In this document: piece by piece, positions 63,909 to 64,000 of the stretch
How positions within the stretch are numbered: the stretch's first letter is position 1
Layout: the number at the start of each line of letters is the position of its first letter
NCBI RefSeq assembly: GCF_012844225.1
Contig: NZ_JABAGQ010000003.1
Span: 348,027 to 412,026 of the forward strand
DNA from: Rhodococcus sp. 105337
Lineage (GTDB): Bacteria; Actinomycetota; Actinomycetes; Mycobacteriales; Mycobacteriaceae
Length of the DNA stretch: 64,000 nucleotides
Reading direction: 5' to 3'
Notes under the pieces: model-generated
The model's input: only the letters and a program-made list of their open reading frames with translations
Told to the model about the DNA's origin: nothing
The model's database searches: none
Made by a program: the position numbers and the translations under genes

Positions 63909-63925
63909 ACGTCGGCGTCAGGGGA

Positions 63926-64000
63926 TCAGCTCAGGCGTTCGAGCACCATCGCCATACCCTGACCACCACCGACACACATCGTCTCCACACCGAACTGCTT
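63926..64000 (-). CDS. C-terminal end of a thiolase (partial)
   Basis: The last 24 codons of a minus-strand gene that enters from the right edge. FGVETMCVGGGQGMAMVLER is the C-terminal thiolase signature with the catalytic Cys in TMCVGGGQG. It is probably an acetyl-CoA acyltransferase of the fatty-acid or steroid type (FadA2/FadA6-like), stop at 63926. Nothing more can be said from this fragment. Confidence 0.85.
   Translation of the reverse strand, partial: KQFGVETMCVGGGQGMAMVLERLS

Overview
The window is high-GC actinobacterial DNA with dense, mostly 4-base-overlapping operons. It holds an Mce lipid importer, F420-type enzymes, and a nearly complete set of sterol/steroid catabolic genes. 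Gene content points to Rhodococcus or a close Nocardiaceae/Mycobacteriales relative; the gene order is clearly rearranged relative to Mycobacterium tuberculosis (Mtb). No rRNA, tRNA, CRISPR array, insertion sequence or phage gene was seen.

Layout. 1-8.5 kb: an unidentified gene tail, then an eight-gene mce operon (yrbEA, yrbEB, mceA-F) with overlapping starts and stops, probably the steroid (Mce4-type) importer. 8.6-20.2 kb: a flavin oxidoreductase behind a KstR-type box, then a seven-gene minus-strand operon (multicopper oxidase, alpha/beta hydrolase, MpaB/Lcp-like DUF2236 oxygenase, CrtC-like lipocalin protein, homogentisate dioxygenase, aldehyde dehydrogenase, class III CoA-transferase). 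A TetR gene lies divergent to it with two palindromic operators. The combination is unfamiliar and is the best candidate here for an undescribed pathway. 20.2-35.9 kb: sterol side-chain genes: fadD19/echA19, a second acyl-CoA synthetase, the block matching Mtb Rv3520c-Rv3523 (F420 oxidoreductase, double DUF35 protein, Ltp4, Ltp3), cyp125 divergent to fadA5-ddn, and a GyrA-like/GNAT fusion. 35.9-42.9 kb: two SDR genes matching Rv3548c/Rv3549c, then the igr-type operon (chsH2 split in two genes, chsH1, ltp2, two fadE). 42.9-52.9 kb: a KstR-like repressor, hsaB, 3-ketosteroid delta4-(5alpha)- and delta1-dehydrogenases, and hsaD-hsaA-hsaC plus a second HsaA-like gene under a likely IclR regulator. 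53-64 kb: an old-yellow-enzyme homologue, an MFS exporter, a GNAT, an SDR, a small CxxC protein, kshA, a true ketosteroid isomerase, a FadD17-like synthetase, a ChsH3-like hydratase, another FadD, and the end of a thiolase.

How the parts fit. Mce imports the sterol. CYP125 oxidises the side-chain end, FadD19 and other synthetases form CoA thioesters, and EchA19, ChsH3, FadA5, ChsE, ChsH and Ltp2 (or Ltp3/Ltp4 for C24-branched chains) shorten it. The isomerase, KstD, the delta4 dehydrogenase and KshA open the B ring. HsaA/B, HsaC and HsaD hydroxylate, cleave and hydrolyse ring A. Not in the window: kshB, hsaEFG, the ipd genes, the Mce ATPase and the 3beta-HSD. Good matches to the KstR motif TnnAACnnGTTnnA stand before five units (8.7, 21-23, 26.8, 33.3 and 33.5 kb), so a KstR regulon is directly visible.

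All gene names rest on reading motifs and remembered family sequences; no search was run.
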